From positions 248,001-312,000 of the forward strand of contig JACPOQ010000032.1 of assembly GCA_016191435.1 (NCBI GenBank): a DNA stretch of 64,000 bases, written 5' to 3'. The notes under the pieces are model-generated. The model made no database searches. It had not been told where the DNA came from and was given only the letters and a program-made list of their open reading frames with translations. This document shows, piece after piece, positions 25,907 to 35,350 of this stretch (its first letter is position 1; each line of letters starts with the position of its first letter). A program made the translations under genes and the position numbers. This DNA is from Chloroflexota bacterium (GTDB lineage Bacteria; Chloroflexota; Dehalococcoidia; Tepidiformales; Tepidiformaceae).

Positions 25907-27144
25907 CGGCGCCGCTCGCGGGCATCCGCGTCGTGGACCTGACCATGGTGTGGGCGGGGCCGTTCGGCACGCGCATGCTCGGCGACTACGGGGCGGAGGT
26001 CATCAAAGTCGAATCGCCGGGGCAGTGGGACCTGCTGCGCGGGCTGGGACAGATCCCGCGCAACGTGCCGCGCTGGTACAACATGTCGGCCTACTTCAAC
26101 CACAACAACCGGAGCAAGTACGCCCTCGCGCTGGACCTGCGGCAGGCGGAGGGCCGAACGGTGCTGCTCGAACTCTGCGCGAAGAGCGACGTGATCGTCG
26201 AGAACTACCGGACGGACGTGATGGACAACCTCGGGCTCAGCTACGCGGATGTGCGGACGGCGAAGCCGGACATCATTTACGTCTCGATGCCGGGGCACGG
26301 CAAGAGCGGCCCGGAGAAGGACTACGTCGCCTACGGGACGAACGTGGAGCAGCTCGCGGGGCTCGTCTCGGTCTCGGGCTACGAGGGTGGTGAGCCGCTG
26401 AAGACGGGGTTCAGTTACGGCGACCCGACGGCGGGCACGGCACTCGTGGCGGCGGTCGCGATGGCCATGCGCCACCGGCTGCGCACCGGCGAGGGCGCGT
26501 TCATCGACCTCGCGCAGCGCGAGAACCTGACCTGCTTCATCGGCGAGTACGTGGTGGACTACAGCATGAACGGCACCCTGCGCGAGCCGGCGGGGAACCG
26601 GCATCCGATGTTCGCGCCGCACAACCGCTATCGCTGTGCAGGCGATGACCGCTGGGTGACCATCGCCTGCGAGGACGACGCGCAGTTCGAGGGACTCTGC
26701 AGGGCCATGTTGCAGCCCGAGCTGGCCAGCGACCCGCGATTCGCGACCAACGCCGCGCGCAAGGCAAACGAGGCGGCGCTGGACGCGATCATCGAGGCGT
26801 GGACGGCACCGCTGGGGCATTACGAGGCGATGTACCTGGCGCAGCGCTTCGGCGTGCCCGCGGGGGCGGTGCTCACCATCCCCGAGCTGATGGCCGACCC
26901 CGGGCTGCGCGCGCGCGGCGCGTGGCACGAGCACACCCACCCGGACGCGGGCACGTGGGAGATGGAGACGCCGCCGTGGCGGATGTCGCGCACGCCCGGG
27001 CAGGTTTCGCGGCCGGCGCCCGGTTTCGGGGAGCACAACAGCTACGTGCTCCGCGAGGTCCTCGGGCTCGATGAGGACCGCATCGCCGCCCTCTACGAGC
27101 ACCACGTCACGGCGGACGCGCCGGATGAGGGGCTGCACCAGTAG
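25903..27144 (+). CDS. Family III CoA-transferase
   Basis: 413 aa from GTG 25903; the track start is 14 codons early, inside the preceding gene. LAGIRVVDLTMVWAGPFGTRMLGDYGAEVIKVESP, the catalytic Asp in GEGAFIDLAQRENLTCF, and the C-terminal WRMSRTPGQVSRPAPGFGEHN are family signatures. Third gene of the coupled operon; it may form heteromers with the first. Followed by a 192-bp convergent spacer and the sulfite reductase gene. Confidence 0.86.
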   Translation: MTAPLAGIRVVDLTMVWAGPFGTRMLGDYGAEVIKVESPGQWDLLRGLGQIPRNVPRWYNMSAYFNHNNRSKYALALDLRQAEGRTVLLELCAKSDVIVENYRTDVMDNLGLSYADVRTAKPDIIYVSMPGHGKSGPEKDYVAYGTNVEQLAGLVSVSGYEGGEPLKTGFSYGDPTAGTALVAAVAMAMRHRLRTGEGAFIDLAQRENLTCFIGEYVVDYSMNGTLREPAGNRHPMFAPHNRYRCAGDDRWVTIACEDDAQFEGLCRAMLQPELASDPRFATNAARKANEAALDAIIEAWTAPLGHYEAMYLAQRFGVPAGAVLTIPELMADPGLRARGAWHEHTHPDAGTWEMETPPWRMSRTPGQVSRPAPGFGEHNSYVLREVLGLDEDRIAALYEHHVTADAPDEGLHQ

Positions 27145-27303
27145 GGGCGTGTGGCTGTTACCTATTAGCTCCGGCACGGCGATGCCGCCGCTATGGGAGG
27201 GTGAAGGTCCAGGTCGCCGGGGGCTGACCGGCCATTTCACCTTCGTGGGCGCGCGACTGCTGGGCGTCGGCTCCGCGGTACGCGGGCCCCGAATTCGAAC
27301 TCA

Positions 27304-27338
27304 GGCCAATGGCCAATGGCCAACAGCCAATGGCCATT
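27304..27338. repeat. Five tandem heptamers (GGCCAAT type) at the 3' end of the sulfite reductase gene
   Basis: Consecutive 7-mers GGCCAAT, GGCCAAT, GGCCAAC, AGCCAAT, GGCCATT. The last overlaps the sulfite reductase stop codon by 2 bp. They lie in the convergent spacer and may vary in copy number. Confidence 0.7.
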
Positions 27339-29112
27339 ACACGGCGCACTCGCCTTCGCCGCGCTGGAGCTGGTAGAGGTCCAGCTTGCCCCAATCGATG
27401 AACATGCCCTTGTTTTCGTCGTCGAAATCGCCGGGGATGGTGAGGTCCTGGATAGCGGCTTCGAACGGCTTCGCACCGACGCGGTCGAAGTAAGCGTTGA
27501 AGGTCTCACCTTCGTAGCGGTACTGCTGGTAGAGGTTGATGAAGCGCGCGACGGCCTCCGGGCCGCGCTTGGCGGGCAGACGCACCTTGAGCTGCGTGGC
27601 GAGCCGCATGCCGCCGCCGTCGGCGTAGGAGCCGCCGACGAAGACGTGGTAGGCCGGGAGTTGTTGCTCGCCGACCTTCATGGCGGCGCCGTGGAAGCCG
27701 ATGTTGGCGATGTGGTGCTGGCCGCAACTATTCGGGCAGCCGCTCATCTTGATGTGGATCTGCTTCGTGAGGTCGTCCTCGATGTTGAGCGACTCGATGC
27801 GGCCCTGGATGGCGGCGTTGAGCCCCATCGAGCTGGTGATCCCGAGCTTGCAGCTATCGGTACCGGGGCAGCTGACGACGTCGGCGATGGTGTTCGCGCC
27901 GGCATCGGCGAGGTTGACTTCCCTTAGCCGCTGCCAGACTTCATAGAGGCTTTCGTCGCGCACCCAGCGCAGCACGATGTTCTGCTGGACAGTGGTGCGG
28001 GCGCGGCCACCGCAGTAGTCGCGCATGACGGCGGCGATGGCGTGGAACTGCTCGGGCTTGACATCGCCGCGGGTTACTTTGATTTCGACGGTGCTGAAGC
28101 CCTGCTGGCGCTGGGCGCGGACGTTCGACGAGGCGAAGGCGGCGAACTCGCGCATGTCGCCGTTCGGGCGGGCGTAATCGGCGCGGCGGGCGGGGGCGGT
28201 TGCTTCTTCGTTATCGAAGTAGAGCAAGCGGTCGGGGCTGAAGTCCTTGTTCGCCCAGTCGCCCTTCAGTTCCTCGTCGACGAGGTCCAGGAACGCCTGG
28301 TGGCCGATTCGCTCGATGAGGAACTTGATGCGGGCCTTGGCACGGTTCTTGCGGAGCTCGTCGGCCTTTTCGAAGACGCGGATGACGGCTTCAGAGATCT
28401 TGAGGTACTCGTCCATGGGCGAGAATTCGCGGAGCGTCCACGCCTCGCGCGGCATGATGCTCAGCCCGCCGCCGACGACGATCCTGAAGCCCTTTTGGCC
28501 GTCCCGGAGGCGTGGGATGAAGCCGAGGTCGTGGAGGCCGGTGATGGCGATGTCCTGGTCGGTGGCCGTGAACGCGACTTTGAACTTGCGCGGCAAGAGC
28601 TGCGAGAGCGGGTTCCGCAGCCAGTAGCGGGCGAAGGCGCCGCAATAGGGCGTGGGGTCGAAAAGCTCGTCTGTGTGCACGCCGGCCCACGGGTCTCCGG
28701 TGACGTTGCGGACGGTGTTGCCGCAGGCTTCACGGGTAGAGACGCCGGTGCGCGCCAGGATCTTCAGGGCTTCGGCGGCCTTGAGGATGGGGATGTGGTG
28801 GAACTGGAAGTTCTGGCGGGTGGTGATGTGGCCCTTGCGGAGCGGCGCGAAGCGCTCGGCAACCTCGCCGAAGGCGTCCATCTGGTCCGGCGTGACGCCG
28901 CCAAAGGGGAGCTTGCAGCGAATCATCTGGACGCCGGGCTGGCGCTGCCCGTAGACGCCCTGCTTCAGGCGGAAGCCGATGAACTTCGTTTCGTCCCACT
29001 CGCCGTTGAGGAAGCGGGTCGCCTCGGTGGTGAAATCCGTCAGCTCGCGTTCGAGGATCGGGAGCACGGCGCCGGGCTCGTTGGTGTAGACGATGGTCTC
29101 GGTATCTGGCAT
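27337..29112 (-). CDS. sir: Assimilatory sulfite (nitrite/sulfite) reductase, siroheme [4Fe-4S]
   Basis: 591 aa. Two ferredoxin-like half-domains and two siroheme/4Fe-4S domains: GHITTRQNFQFHHIP, the first repeat STREACGNTVRNVTGDP, and the cluster ligands in VVSCPGTDSCKLG and MSGCPNSCGQHHIANIG. It reduces sulfite to sulfide with six electrons, probably from ferredoxin. ATG behind AAGGGGG. Nitrite as substrate is possible from sequence alone, but the divergent cysH-cysC-cysD-cysN genes make sulfite the natural one. Confidence 0.9.
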   Translation of the reverse strand: MPDTETIVYTNEPGAVLPILERELTDFTTEATRFLNGEWDETKFIGFRLKQGVYGQRQPGVQMIRCKLPFGGVTPDQMDAFGEVAERFAPLRKGHITTRQNFQFHHIPILKAAEALKILARTGVSTREACGNTVRNVTGDPWAGVHTDELFDPTPYCGAFARYWLRNPLSQLLPRKFKVAFTATDQDIAITGLHDLGFIPRLRDGQKGFRIVVGGGLSIMPREAWTLREFSPMDEYLKISEAVIRVFEKADELRKNRAKARIKFLIERIGHQAFLDLVDEELKGDWANKDFSPDRLLYFDNEEATAPARRADYARPNGDMREFAAFASSNVRAQRQQGFSTVEIKVTRGDVKPEQFHAIAAVMRDYCGGRARTTVQQNIVLRWVRDESLYEVWQRLREVNLADAGANTIADVVSCPGTDSCKLGITSSMGLNAAIQGRIESLNIEDDLTKQIHIKMSGCPNSCGQHHIANIGFHGAAMKVGEQQLPAYHVFVGGSYADGGGMRLATQLKVRLPAKRGPEAVARFINLYQQYRYEGETFNAYFDRVGAKPFEAAIQDLTIPGDFDDENKGMFIDWGKLDLYQLQRGEGECAV

Positions 29113-29143
29113 TGGAGCCCCCTTCGGCGTCCCAGGGCACGCC

Positions 29144-29165
29144 GATAAACTCTAGTGACTTTATC
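29144..29165. promoter_or_regulatory. Inverted repeat upstream of sulfite reductase
   Basis: GATAAA-(10 nt)-TTTATC, 32 bp before the sulfite reductase ATG, in the shared divergent region. It may be an operator for the minus-strand gene. Confidence 0.35.
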
Positions 29166-29175
29166 AACAATAGCG

Positions 29176-29225
29176 GTTGCCGGCAACGTGGCCGACTGCT
29201 AAAGTTGAGTACATCACTCATCTTT
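29176..29225 (+). promoter_or_regulatory. Predicted cysH promoter with operator dyads
   Basis: TTGCCG (29177-29182), 17 bp, TAAAGT (29200-29205). The 12-bp perfect palindrome GTTGCCGGCAAC (29176-29187) covers the -35, and the dyad AAAGTTGAGT-ACATC-ACTCATCTTT (9 of 10 arm positions paired, 29201-29225) covers the -10 and start point. Confidence 0.5.
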
Positions 29226-29236
29226 GAGCTTTGCCC

Positions 29237-29938
29237 GTGACGACGCTCGAGGCGCTTTCGGCCGACGAAATCGCCGCTCTCAACACTCGCTTTGAAGCTG
29301 CCGACCCGCGCGAAATCGTGCGGTGGGCGGTGGATACGTTCGGCGACGGCCTTTCGGTGGGCGCGAGCTTCGGCGGCGCCAGCGGCATGGCAATCCTGCA
29401 CATGGTGGCGGCCCTGAGGCCGAATGTCCACGTGTTCGTGCTCGATACGGATTACCTGTTCGAAGAGACGCACGAGACCATGCGCCGGGCTGTGCCGGCC
29501 ATCGGCCTGCAGAACGTCAATGTCTACAAGTCGAAGCTGACGCACGAAGAGCAGGCGGCGCAGTACGGCTCCGCGCTCTGGATGCGCGACCCGGACCTCT
29601 GCTGCGACCTGCGGAAGATCGAACCGAACCGGCGTGCGCTCGAAGGCAAGACGGCATGGGTGAGCGGCCTGCGGCGCGACCAATCGGAAGGGCGGGCGGA
29701 GACGCCGATTGTTTCATGGAACGCGAAGTTTGGCGTGGTGAAGATCAACCCGCTCGCGACGTGGAACGAGAAGCAAACGTGGGAGTATATCCTCGCGAAC
29801 GACATTCCCTACAACCCGCTGCTGAACAAGGGCTATTCGAGCATCGGCTGCTACAACTGCACCCTGCCCGGTGTCCAGGGGCGGGCGGGCCGCTGGGAAG
29901 GGTTCGAAAAGGACGAGTGCGGGCTCCACACGGCCTAG
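29237..29938 (+). CDS. cysH: Adenylyl-sulfate reductase, thioredoxin-dependent
   Basis: About 233 aa from GTG 29237 (TTG 29231 is the track start). PAPS/APS reductase fold: SVGASFGGASGMAILHMV, VHVFVLDTDYLFEET, the Cys pair DLCCDLRKIEPNRRAL, CYNC in SIGCYNCTLP, and the catalytic ECGLH at the C-terminus. The CC plus CXXC cysteines ligate a [4Fe-4S] cluster, which marks the APS-reducing rather than PAPS-reducing class. Converts APS to sulfite. First gene of the + sulfur operon. Confidence 0.92.
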   Translation: MTTLEALSADEIAALNTRFEAADPREIVRWAVDTFGDGLSVGASFGGASGMAILHMVAALRPNVHVFVLDTDYLFEETHETMRRAVPAIGLQNVNVYKSKLTHEEQAAQYGSALWMRDPDLCCDLRKIEPNRRALEGKTAWVSGLRRDQSEGRAETPIVSWNAKFGVVKINPLATWNEKQTWEYILANDIPYNPLLNKGYSSIGCYNCTLPGVQGRAGRWEGFEKDECGLHTA

Positions 29939-30040
29939 TCCGGTGGCGGCGCTTCCGATGAAAACGATGTCCAGGACCCGGCGCGCGGCGACTCACCCGC
30001 GACGCGCGCCATTGAGACTTTTTGGGGATTGGGACCGCTC

Positions 30041-30622
30041 ATGAGCCATCAGCAAGGCTTCGTTGTCTGGTTCACGGGGCTATCCGGCGCCGGGAAGTCG
30101 ACGCTCACCGAGGCGCTCGCACCACTCCTGCGCGCCCGTGGGCTGCGCGTCGAAGTGCTCGATGGGGATGGCGTGCGGACCAACCTTTCGAAGGGCCTGG
30201 GCTTCACAAAGGAAGACCGGGACACCAACGTGCTGCGCATTGGGTTCGTGGCGAACCTGCTCGCGCGCAACGGCGTGGCGGTGATAACGGCGGCGATCTC
30301 GCCGTATCGGGACATCCGCGACCGTAACCGCGCGCTCATCGAAGGCGACGGCTCGGCGTTCGTCGAGGTGTTCGCGGCGGCGACGGTGGAGGAGTGCGAA
30401 GCGCGCGACGTAAAGGGACTGTATGCGGAAGCGCGGGCGGGCACGCGGACGGGGTTTACCGGCGTGGATGACCCCTATGAGCCGCCGCTACGCGCGGAGG
30501 TTGCGGTGCCGACGGGCAGCGAGCCGATCGATGTGAGCCTTGGGCGCATCGTCGCTTACCTGGAAGCGCGAGGGCTGGCGCCGGCGGGCGAGACGCCGGC
30601 ACTCGCAGAGGCGGCACGATGA
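30041..30622 (+). CDS. cysC: Adenylyl-sulfate kinase
   Basis: 193 aa from ATG 30041 (track start TTG 30029). P-loop [11 protein letters not shown], substrate loop [40 protein letters not shown], lid [15 protein letters not shown] and [12 protein letters not shown]: all APS kinase motifs. It phosphorylates APS to PAPS. Because CysH here looks like an APS reductase, CysC may serve sulfation rather than reduction, or provide flexibility. ATGA overlap with cysD. Confidence 0.93.
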   Translation: MSHQQGFVVWFTGLSGAGKSTLTEALAPLLRARGLRVEVLDGDGVRTNLSKGLGFTKEDRDTNVLRIGFVANLLARNGVAVITAAISPYRDIRDRNRALIEGDGSAFVEVFAAATVEECEARDVKGLYAEARAGTRTGFTGVDDPYEPPLRAEVAVPTGSEPIDVSLGRIVAYLEARGLAPAGETPALAEAAR

Positions 30623-31548
30623 CCATCACGGCCATTGCCGAAGAAAGCATGCGCCACCGCGAGCTCGACGCGCTCGAAGCCGAGGCGGTTTTCATCATGC
30701 GCGAGGTCGCGGCGGAGTTCGAACGGCCGGCACTGCTGTTTTCCGGGGGGAAGGACTCGATCGTCCTGCTGCGGATTGCGGAGAAGGCATTCTGGCCGGC
30801 GAAGTTCCCGTTCCCGGTGATGCACGTGGACACGGGGCACAACTTCCCTGAAGTGATCGAGTTCCGCGACCGGCGCGTGGCGGAAGTCGGGGCGCGGCTG
30901 CTGGTGGCGTCGGTGCAGGAGGCAATCGACGCCGGACGGGTGGTCGAAGAAAGTGGCGTGCGCGCCTCGCGCAACCGCTTGCAGACCCCGGTGCTGCTGG
31001 AAGCGATCGCGGAGCACCAGCTCGACGCGGCCATCGGCGGCGCGCGACGCGATGAGGAGAAGGCACGGGCGAAAGAGCGCGTGTTCTCGTTTCGTGACGA
31101 ATTTGGACAATGGGACCCGCGCAACCAGCGCCCCGAGCTGTGGCGGCTGTTCAACGGGATGCACGTGAAGGGCGAGCACATGCGCGTGTTCCCGCTTTCG
31201 AACTGGACGGAGCTGGACATCTGGCACTACATCGAGCGCGAGGCGCTTGAGATCCCGTCCATCTACTTCGCGCACGAACGGGACGTGTTCGAGCGCGACG
31301 GCATGCTCATGTCGGTGAGCCCACACCTCCCGATGCTGCCCCGGGAGACGCCGTTCCGGGCCACGGTGCGCTACCGCACGGTCGGCGACATGACATGCAC
31401 GGCGGCAGTGGCTTCGACGGCGGCGGACGTGCGGACCGTGATTGAAGAGGTGGCGGTGGCGCGCGTCACGGAGCGCGGGGCAAGCCGTGCCGACGACCAA
31501 TTCTCGGAAGCAGCGATGGAAGATCGCAAGCGGGAAGGGTACTTCTAG
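30619..31548 (+). CDS. cysD: Sulfate adenylyltransferase subunit 2
   Basis: 309 aa. PP-loop ATP pyrophosphatase fold: [25 protein letters not shown] with the SGGKDS motif, [52 protein letters not shown] and [15 protein letters not shown], all canonical CysD. It forms APS from ATP and sulfate, driven by CysN GTP hydrolysis. Starts inside the cysC stop (ATGA) and ends sharing one base with cysN (TAGTG). Confidence 0.95.
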   Translation: MTITAIAEESMRHRELDALEAEAVFIMREVAAEFERPALLFSGGKDSIVLLRIAEKAFWPAKFPFPVMHVDTGHNFPEVIEFRDRRVAEVGARLLVASVQEAIDAGRVVEESGVRASRNRLQTPVLLEAIAEHQLDAAIGGARRDEEKARAKERVFSFRDEFGQWDPRNQRPELWRLFNGMHVKGEHMRVFPLSNWTELDIWHYIEREALEIPSIYFAHERDVFERDGMLMSVSPHLPMLPRETPFRATVRYRTVGDMTCTAAVASTAADVRTVIEEVAVARVTERGASRADDQFSEAAMEDRKREGYF

Positions 31549-32819
31549 TGGACCTGCTGCGGTTCGTGACGGCTGGCTCGGTGGACGATGGCAAGAGCAC
31601 ACTCATCGGCCGCCTGCTGTATGACACCAAGCAGGTGTTCGAAGACACGATCGTCAGCCTTCGGCGGGCGAGCGAGGCGCAGGGCCTGGGCGAAATCAAC
31701 CTTGCGCTGCTGACCGACGGGCTGCGCGCGGAGCGCGAGCAGGGCATCACGATCGACGTGGCGTACCGGTATTTCGCGACGCCGCGGCGCAAGTTCATCA
31801 TCGCGGACTCGCCCGGGCACGTGCAGTACACGCGCAACATGGTCACGGGCGCTTCGAACGCGGAGCTGGCGCTGATCCTGGTGGACGCGCGCAAGGGCGT
31901 TGTCGAGCAGACGCGCCGGCATTCGGCGCTGACGGCGCTGCTTGGCATCCGCAACGTCGTGGTCTGCGTGAACAAGATGGACCTCGTCGATTCGTCCGAG
32001 GCTCGCTTCCGCAAAGTCGAGGGGCAGTTCCGGCAGTTGGCGGACCACCTCGGAGTCGAACACGTGACGGTCATCCCGATGTCCGCCGTCTCGGGGGAGA
32101 ACATCGTGCACGCGGCGACGACAATGCCGTGGTACGAGGGTCCGGCGCTGCTGGAGTTTCTCGAGACGGTCGAGGTGGACGACCCCGCACAGCACGGGGC
32201 CCTCCGTTTCCCGGTGCAGTACGTCGTGCGGCCGCACACGACGACGCATCATGACTATCGCGGGTATGCGGGCACGGTGGCTTCGGGGAGCGTGCACGCC
32301 GGCCAGGAAGTGCTCGTGCTGCCGCTGGGCGTGCGCACGCGCGTCGCCGGCATCGACCGCTACCGCGAGTCGCCTGGCTGCGCGCAAGCGGGCGACGCGG
32401 TGTCTATCCGGCTCGAAGACGAACTGGACGTCGGCCGAGGGAACATGATCACGGATGCGGGGGCGCCGCCAGCCGTGACGAACCGCTTCACCGCCGACCT
32501 GTGCTGGATGAGCGACACGTCGAAGCTTTTGCCACGGCAGCAATTCTGGATCAAGCACACGACGCGGCGGGTGCGTTGCGTGGTGGAGTCGCTGGACGAC
32601 CGGCTGAACGTGCCGGACTTCGCACGGGAGACTGCGCCGGCGGCGTTCGAACTCAACGAGATTGGGCGCGTGACGGTCCGCACGCTGGAACCGGTGTTCG
32701 TGGACCCCTACGCGACAAGCCGCGATACGGGCAGCTTCATCCTCATCGACGTGGCGACGCGGCGCACGGTGGCGGCGGGGATGATGCGCGAAGCGCTCGG
32801 GGAGCCGGCCACGGCGTAA
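31548..32819 (+). CDS. cysN: Sulfate adenylyltransferase subunit 1 (GTPase)
   Basis: 423 aa, GTG start. Translation-factor GTPase: G1 GSVDDGKSTLIGRLLYD, G3 DSPGHVQYTRNM, G4 NKMDLVD, followed by two beta-barrel domains (VASGSVHAGQEVLVLPLG). The QGITIDVAYRYFATPRRKFIIAD segment is specific to CysN. GTP hydrolysis drives the unfavourable APS synthesis by CysD. No fused CysC domain, consistent with the separate cysC gene. Last gene of the operon. Confidence 0.94.
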   Translation: MDLLRFVTAGSVDDGKSTLIGRLLYDTKQVFEDTIVSLRRASEAQGLGEINLALLTDGLRAEREQGITIDVAYRYFATPRRKFIIADSPGHVQYTRNMVTGASNAELALILVDARKGVVEQTRRHSALTALLGIRNVVVCVNKMDLVDSSEARFRKVEGQFRQLADHLGVEHVTVIPMSAVSGENIVHAATTMPWYEGPALLEFLETVEVDDPAQHGALRFPVQYVVRPHTTTHHDYRGYAGTVASGSVHAGQEVLVLPLGVRTRVAGIDRYRESPGCAQAGDAVSIRLEDELDVGRGNMITDAGAPPAVTNRFTADLCWMSDTSKLLPRQQFWIKHTTRRVRCVVESLDDRLNVPDFARETAPAAFELNEIGRVTVRTLEPVFVDPYATSRDTGSFILIDVATRRTVAAGMMREALGEPATA

Positions 32820-32964
32820 CGCGCTTGCGCCGACCTGCACTTCGTGCGACGCTCGATTCGCCGTAAGTCACGGCGCTGCATCGGGAAGGCAGCGCGCGAG
32901 TGGGACGTTTACCCCACCCTTTCGGCACGATGAATGGGCATAGTTCGTCGTACAGTACCCCCGC

Positions 32965-32992
32965 TTGAGTTAGGACGGTCGCGTGGTATACT
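32965..32992 (+). promoter_or_regulatory. tRNA-Lys promoter
   Basis: TTGAGT (32965-32970), 16 bp, extended -10 TGG-TATACT (TATACT 32987-32992), about 17 bp before the mature tRNA 5' end. Confidence 0.6.
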
Positions 32993-33009
32993 CCCGCCCG
33001 TCCCATGGG

Positions 33010-33085
33010 GGGCCGCTAGCTCAATTGGCAGAGCAAGTGACTCTTAATCACTAGGTTGAAGGTTCGAGTCCTTCGCGGCTCACCA
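33010..33085 (+). tRNA. tRNA-Lys (anticodon CTT)
   Basis: Cloverleaf fits: acceptor GGGCCGC pairs with GCGGCTC (one G-T), anticodon arm GTGACTCTTAATCAC with CTT, T-arm GGTTCGAGTCC, discriminator A, and an encoded CCA. Followed 52 bp later by tRNA-Leu. Confidence 0.95.
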
Positions 33086-33137
33086 ACTCCTGTTCCAGCC
33101 GGAGGTCCGCCAGCCGGGCGGAATTCGGACCACTTGT

Positions 33138-33219
33138 GGGGAAGTGTCGGAACTGGCAGACGAGCATGACTTAGGATCATGTGCCGCAAGGCGTAGGAGT
33201 TCGAGTCTCCTCTTCCCCA
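33138..33219 (+). tRNA. tRNA-Leu (anticodon TAG)
   Basis: Acceptor GGGGAAG pairs with CTTCCCC, anticodon loop CTTAGGA gives TAG, and a long variable arm (TGCCGCAAGGCGT) marks a class II tRNA. T-arm GAGTTCGAGTCTC. The 3' CCA is not encoded, unlike the adjacent tRNA-Lys, so CCA-adding enzyme is needed. Confidence 0.94.
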
Positions 33220-33291
33220 TGTACTCGAACAGGGCTATACGTACCCCCGCAAGGGCCGCGCCCGGAAGACCGGGCGGGGGAAGGAGACAGG

Positions 33292-34293
33292 ATGGCGCTA
33301 CTCGAGGTCAAAGACCTGAGGACGTACTTCTACACGCAGGAAGGGACCGTCAAAGCTGTCGACGGCACGTCCTACGTGGTGGAAGAAGGCGAAACGCTGG
33401 GGCTGGTGGGGGAATCGGGCTGCGGCAAGAGCGTCTCGGCTCTCTCCATCCTCCGGCTGATCCCGCAACCGCCGGGAAAGATTGTCTCGGGCGAGATAAT
33501 CTTCCAGGGCCGCGACATCCTGAAGCTGGATGAGGACGAGCTGCGGAAGATCCGTGGGAACGAAATCGGCATGGTCTTCCAGGAGCCGATGACCTCCCTG
33601 AATCCGGTGCTCACGATTGGGCGCCAGATGACGGAGGCGCTCGAACTGCACATGAACCTCCATGGCAAGGCCGCGCGCGACCGCGCGGCCGAACTGCTCG
33701 AGATGGTGGGGATCCCCGAGGCGCGCGGGCGCCTCGACGACTACCCCCACCAGTTCTCCGGGGGTATGCGCCAGCGCGTGATGATCGCGATGGCGATGAG
33801 CTGCAACCCCAAGCTGCTGCTCGCGGACGAACCGACGACGGCGCTCGATGTGACGATCCAGGCACAGATCCTGGAGGTCATGAACCGGCTGAGCCGGGAA
33901 TTCGGGACCGCGGTGATCATCATCACCCACAATCTCGGCGTGGTGGCGCGGTATGCGGACCGCGTGAACGTGATGTACGCGGGCCGGGTCATCGAAACGG
34001 CGACGGCGCAAGAGCTATACGGCAACCCGAAGCATCCCTACACCGTGGGCCTGCTGCGCTCGGTGCCGCGCCTGGATGAGACGCGCAAGGAGAAACTGGT
34101 CCCAATTGAGGGCTTGCCCCCGGACCTGGCGCACCTGCCCGCCGGGTGCCCGTTCTACCCGCGCTGCTCGTGGCGGGTAGACCGGTGCAAGGAAGAGTAC
34201 CCGCCGTTTAAGCTGGTAGCCGACAACCATTACGCCGCGTGTTGGGAAGCCGAGCGCGTGCACAGGGAGGTGGCAGTTGGTGCAGCAAGCTAG
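33292..34293 (+). CDS. dppD: Peptide/nickel ABC transporter ATP-binding protein (DppD/OppD)
   Basis: 333 aa from ATG 33292, behind GGAAGGAG; the track ORF starts in the tRNA-Leu gene. Walker [11 protein letters not shown]-loop [13 protein letters not shown], signature [15 protein letters not shown], Walker [15 protein letters not shown]-loop ITHNLGVV, then the oligopeptide C-terminal motif with four Cys ([22 protein letters not shown]) that can hold a cluster. Pairs with DppF to power an oligopeptide permease. No permease or binding-protein gene lies nearby. Confidence 0.92.
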   Translation: MALLEVKDLRTYFYTQEGTVKAVDGTSYVVEEGETLGLVGESGCGKSVSALSILRLIPQPPGKIVSGEIIFQGRDILKLDEDELRKIRGNEIGMVFQEPMTSLNPVLTIGRQMTEALELHMNLHGKAARDRAAELLEMVGIPEARGRLDDYPHQFSGGMRQRVMIAMAMSCNPKLLLADEPTTALDVTIQAQILEVMNRLSREFGTAVIIITHNLGVVARYADRVNVMYAGRVIETATAQELYGNPKHPYTVGLLRSVPRLDETRKEKLVPIEGLPPDLAHLPAGCPFYPRCSWRVDRCKEEYPPFKLVADNHYAACWEAERVHREVAVGAAS

Positions 34294-35305
34294 CTCCGGG
34301 ACGCGGCAACGCGTCGGCACGATCGGGGAAACGCTCGTGGAGGTGGGGGACCTCCAGATCTACTTCCCGGTTTCGGCCGGCCTGATCTTTCAGCGCAAGG
34401 TCGCGGACGTGAAGGCCGTCGACGGCGTGAGCTTCACGGTGAAGCGCGGCGAGACGCTCGGGCTCGTGGGCGAATCGGGTTGCGGCAAGAGCACGACGGG
34501 CAAGGCCGTGCTGCAGCTCATCCGGCCAACGGCGGGCTCGGTGAACTTCGAGGGCACGGATCTGACGAAGATCAAGGGCGGCGAACTGCGGCGTTTCCGG
34601 CGCAAAATGCAGATGATTTTCCAGGACCCGTACGCGAGCCTGAACCCGCGCATGTCGGTCGGGAGCATCATCAGCGAGCCGATCACCATCCATAAGCTTG
34701 CGAGTGGCAAGGAGAAGAAGGAGAAGGTCCAGAACCTGCTCCAGACGGTGGGGCTGAACCCGTACTTTGCCAATCGCTTCCCGCACGAGTTCTCCGGCGG
34801 CCAGCGCCAGCGCATCGGCATCGCCCGTGCGCTCGCGGTGGAACCGGACTTCATCGTGTGCGACGAACCGGTGTCGGCGCTGGATGTCTCGATCCAGGCG
34901 CAGATCATCAACCTGCTCCAGGACCTGCAGGACCAGTTCAACCTGACGTACCTGTTCATCGCGCACGACCTCTCGGTGGTGCGGCACATCAGCGACCGCG
35001 TGGCGGTGATGTATCTCGGGCACATCATGGAGCTGACGGACCGGGACTCGATTTTCGAGAACCCGTTGCACCCGTACACGAAGGCGTTGCTTTCGGCGGT
35101 GCCGATCCCGGACCCTGAGATCGAACGCCAGCGCGAGCGCATCATCCTGCTCGGCGACGTGCCGAGCCCGCTGCGGCCGCCCTCGGGGTGCGTGTTCCAC
35201 ACGCGGTGCCCCATCGCCATCGACGAGTGCCGCGCGCGGCGGCCGGAATGGCGCAACGTCGGCACCGCCGACAAAGAGCACTGGGTCTGGTGTCACCGGG
35301 TGTAG
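34277..35305 (+). CDS. dppF: Peptide/nickel ABC transporter ATP-binding protein (DppF/OppF)
   Basis: About 342 aa. Start TTG 34277 or GTG 34280, both behind GGGAGG and overlapping the dppD end by about 15 nt. [37 protein letters not shown] (Walker A), [34 protein letters not shown] signature, [18 protein letters not shown] Walker B, and the C-terminal Cys motif ([21 protein letters not shown]). It completes the ATPase pair of an oligopeptide transporter; membrane subunits must be elsewhere. Confidence 0.92.
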   Translation: MVQQASSGTRQRVGTIGETLVEVGDLQIYFPVSAGLIFQRKVADVKAVDGVSFTVKRGETLGLVGESGCGKSTTGKAVLQLIRPTAGSVNFEGTDLTKIKGGELRRFRRKMQMIFQDPYASLNPRMSVGSIISEPITIHKLASGKEKKEKVQNLLQTVGLNPYFANRFPHEFSGGQRQRIGIARALAVEPDFIVCDEPVSALDVSIQAQIINLLQDLQDQFNLTYLFIAHDLSVVRHISDRVAVMYLGHIMELTDRDSIFENPLHPYTKALLSAVPIPDPEIERQRERIILLGDVPSPLRPPSGCVFHTRCPIAIDECRARRPEWRNVGTADKEHWVWCHRV

Positions 35306-35350
35306 GGATCCACGCATTCCGATTCGCGATTCGCGACTCAGGCGAAACGA

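Noticed and set aside
27304-27338. Heptamer repeat as a CRISPR array
   Set aside because: Repeat unit is only 7 bp with no spacers.
33138-33219. tRNA genes as a prophage or integrative-element attachment site
   Set aside because: No integrase, no direct repeat of the tRNA 3' end and only housekeeping genes downstream.
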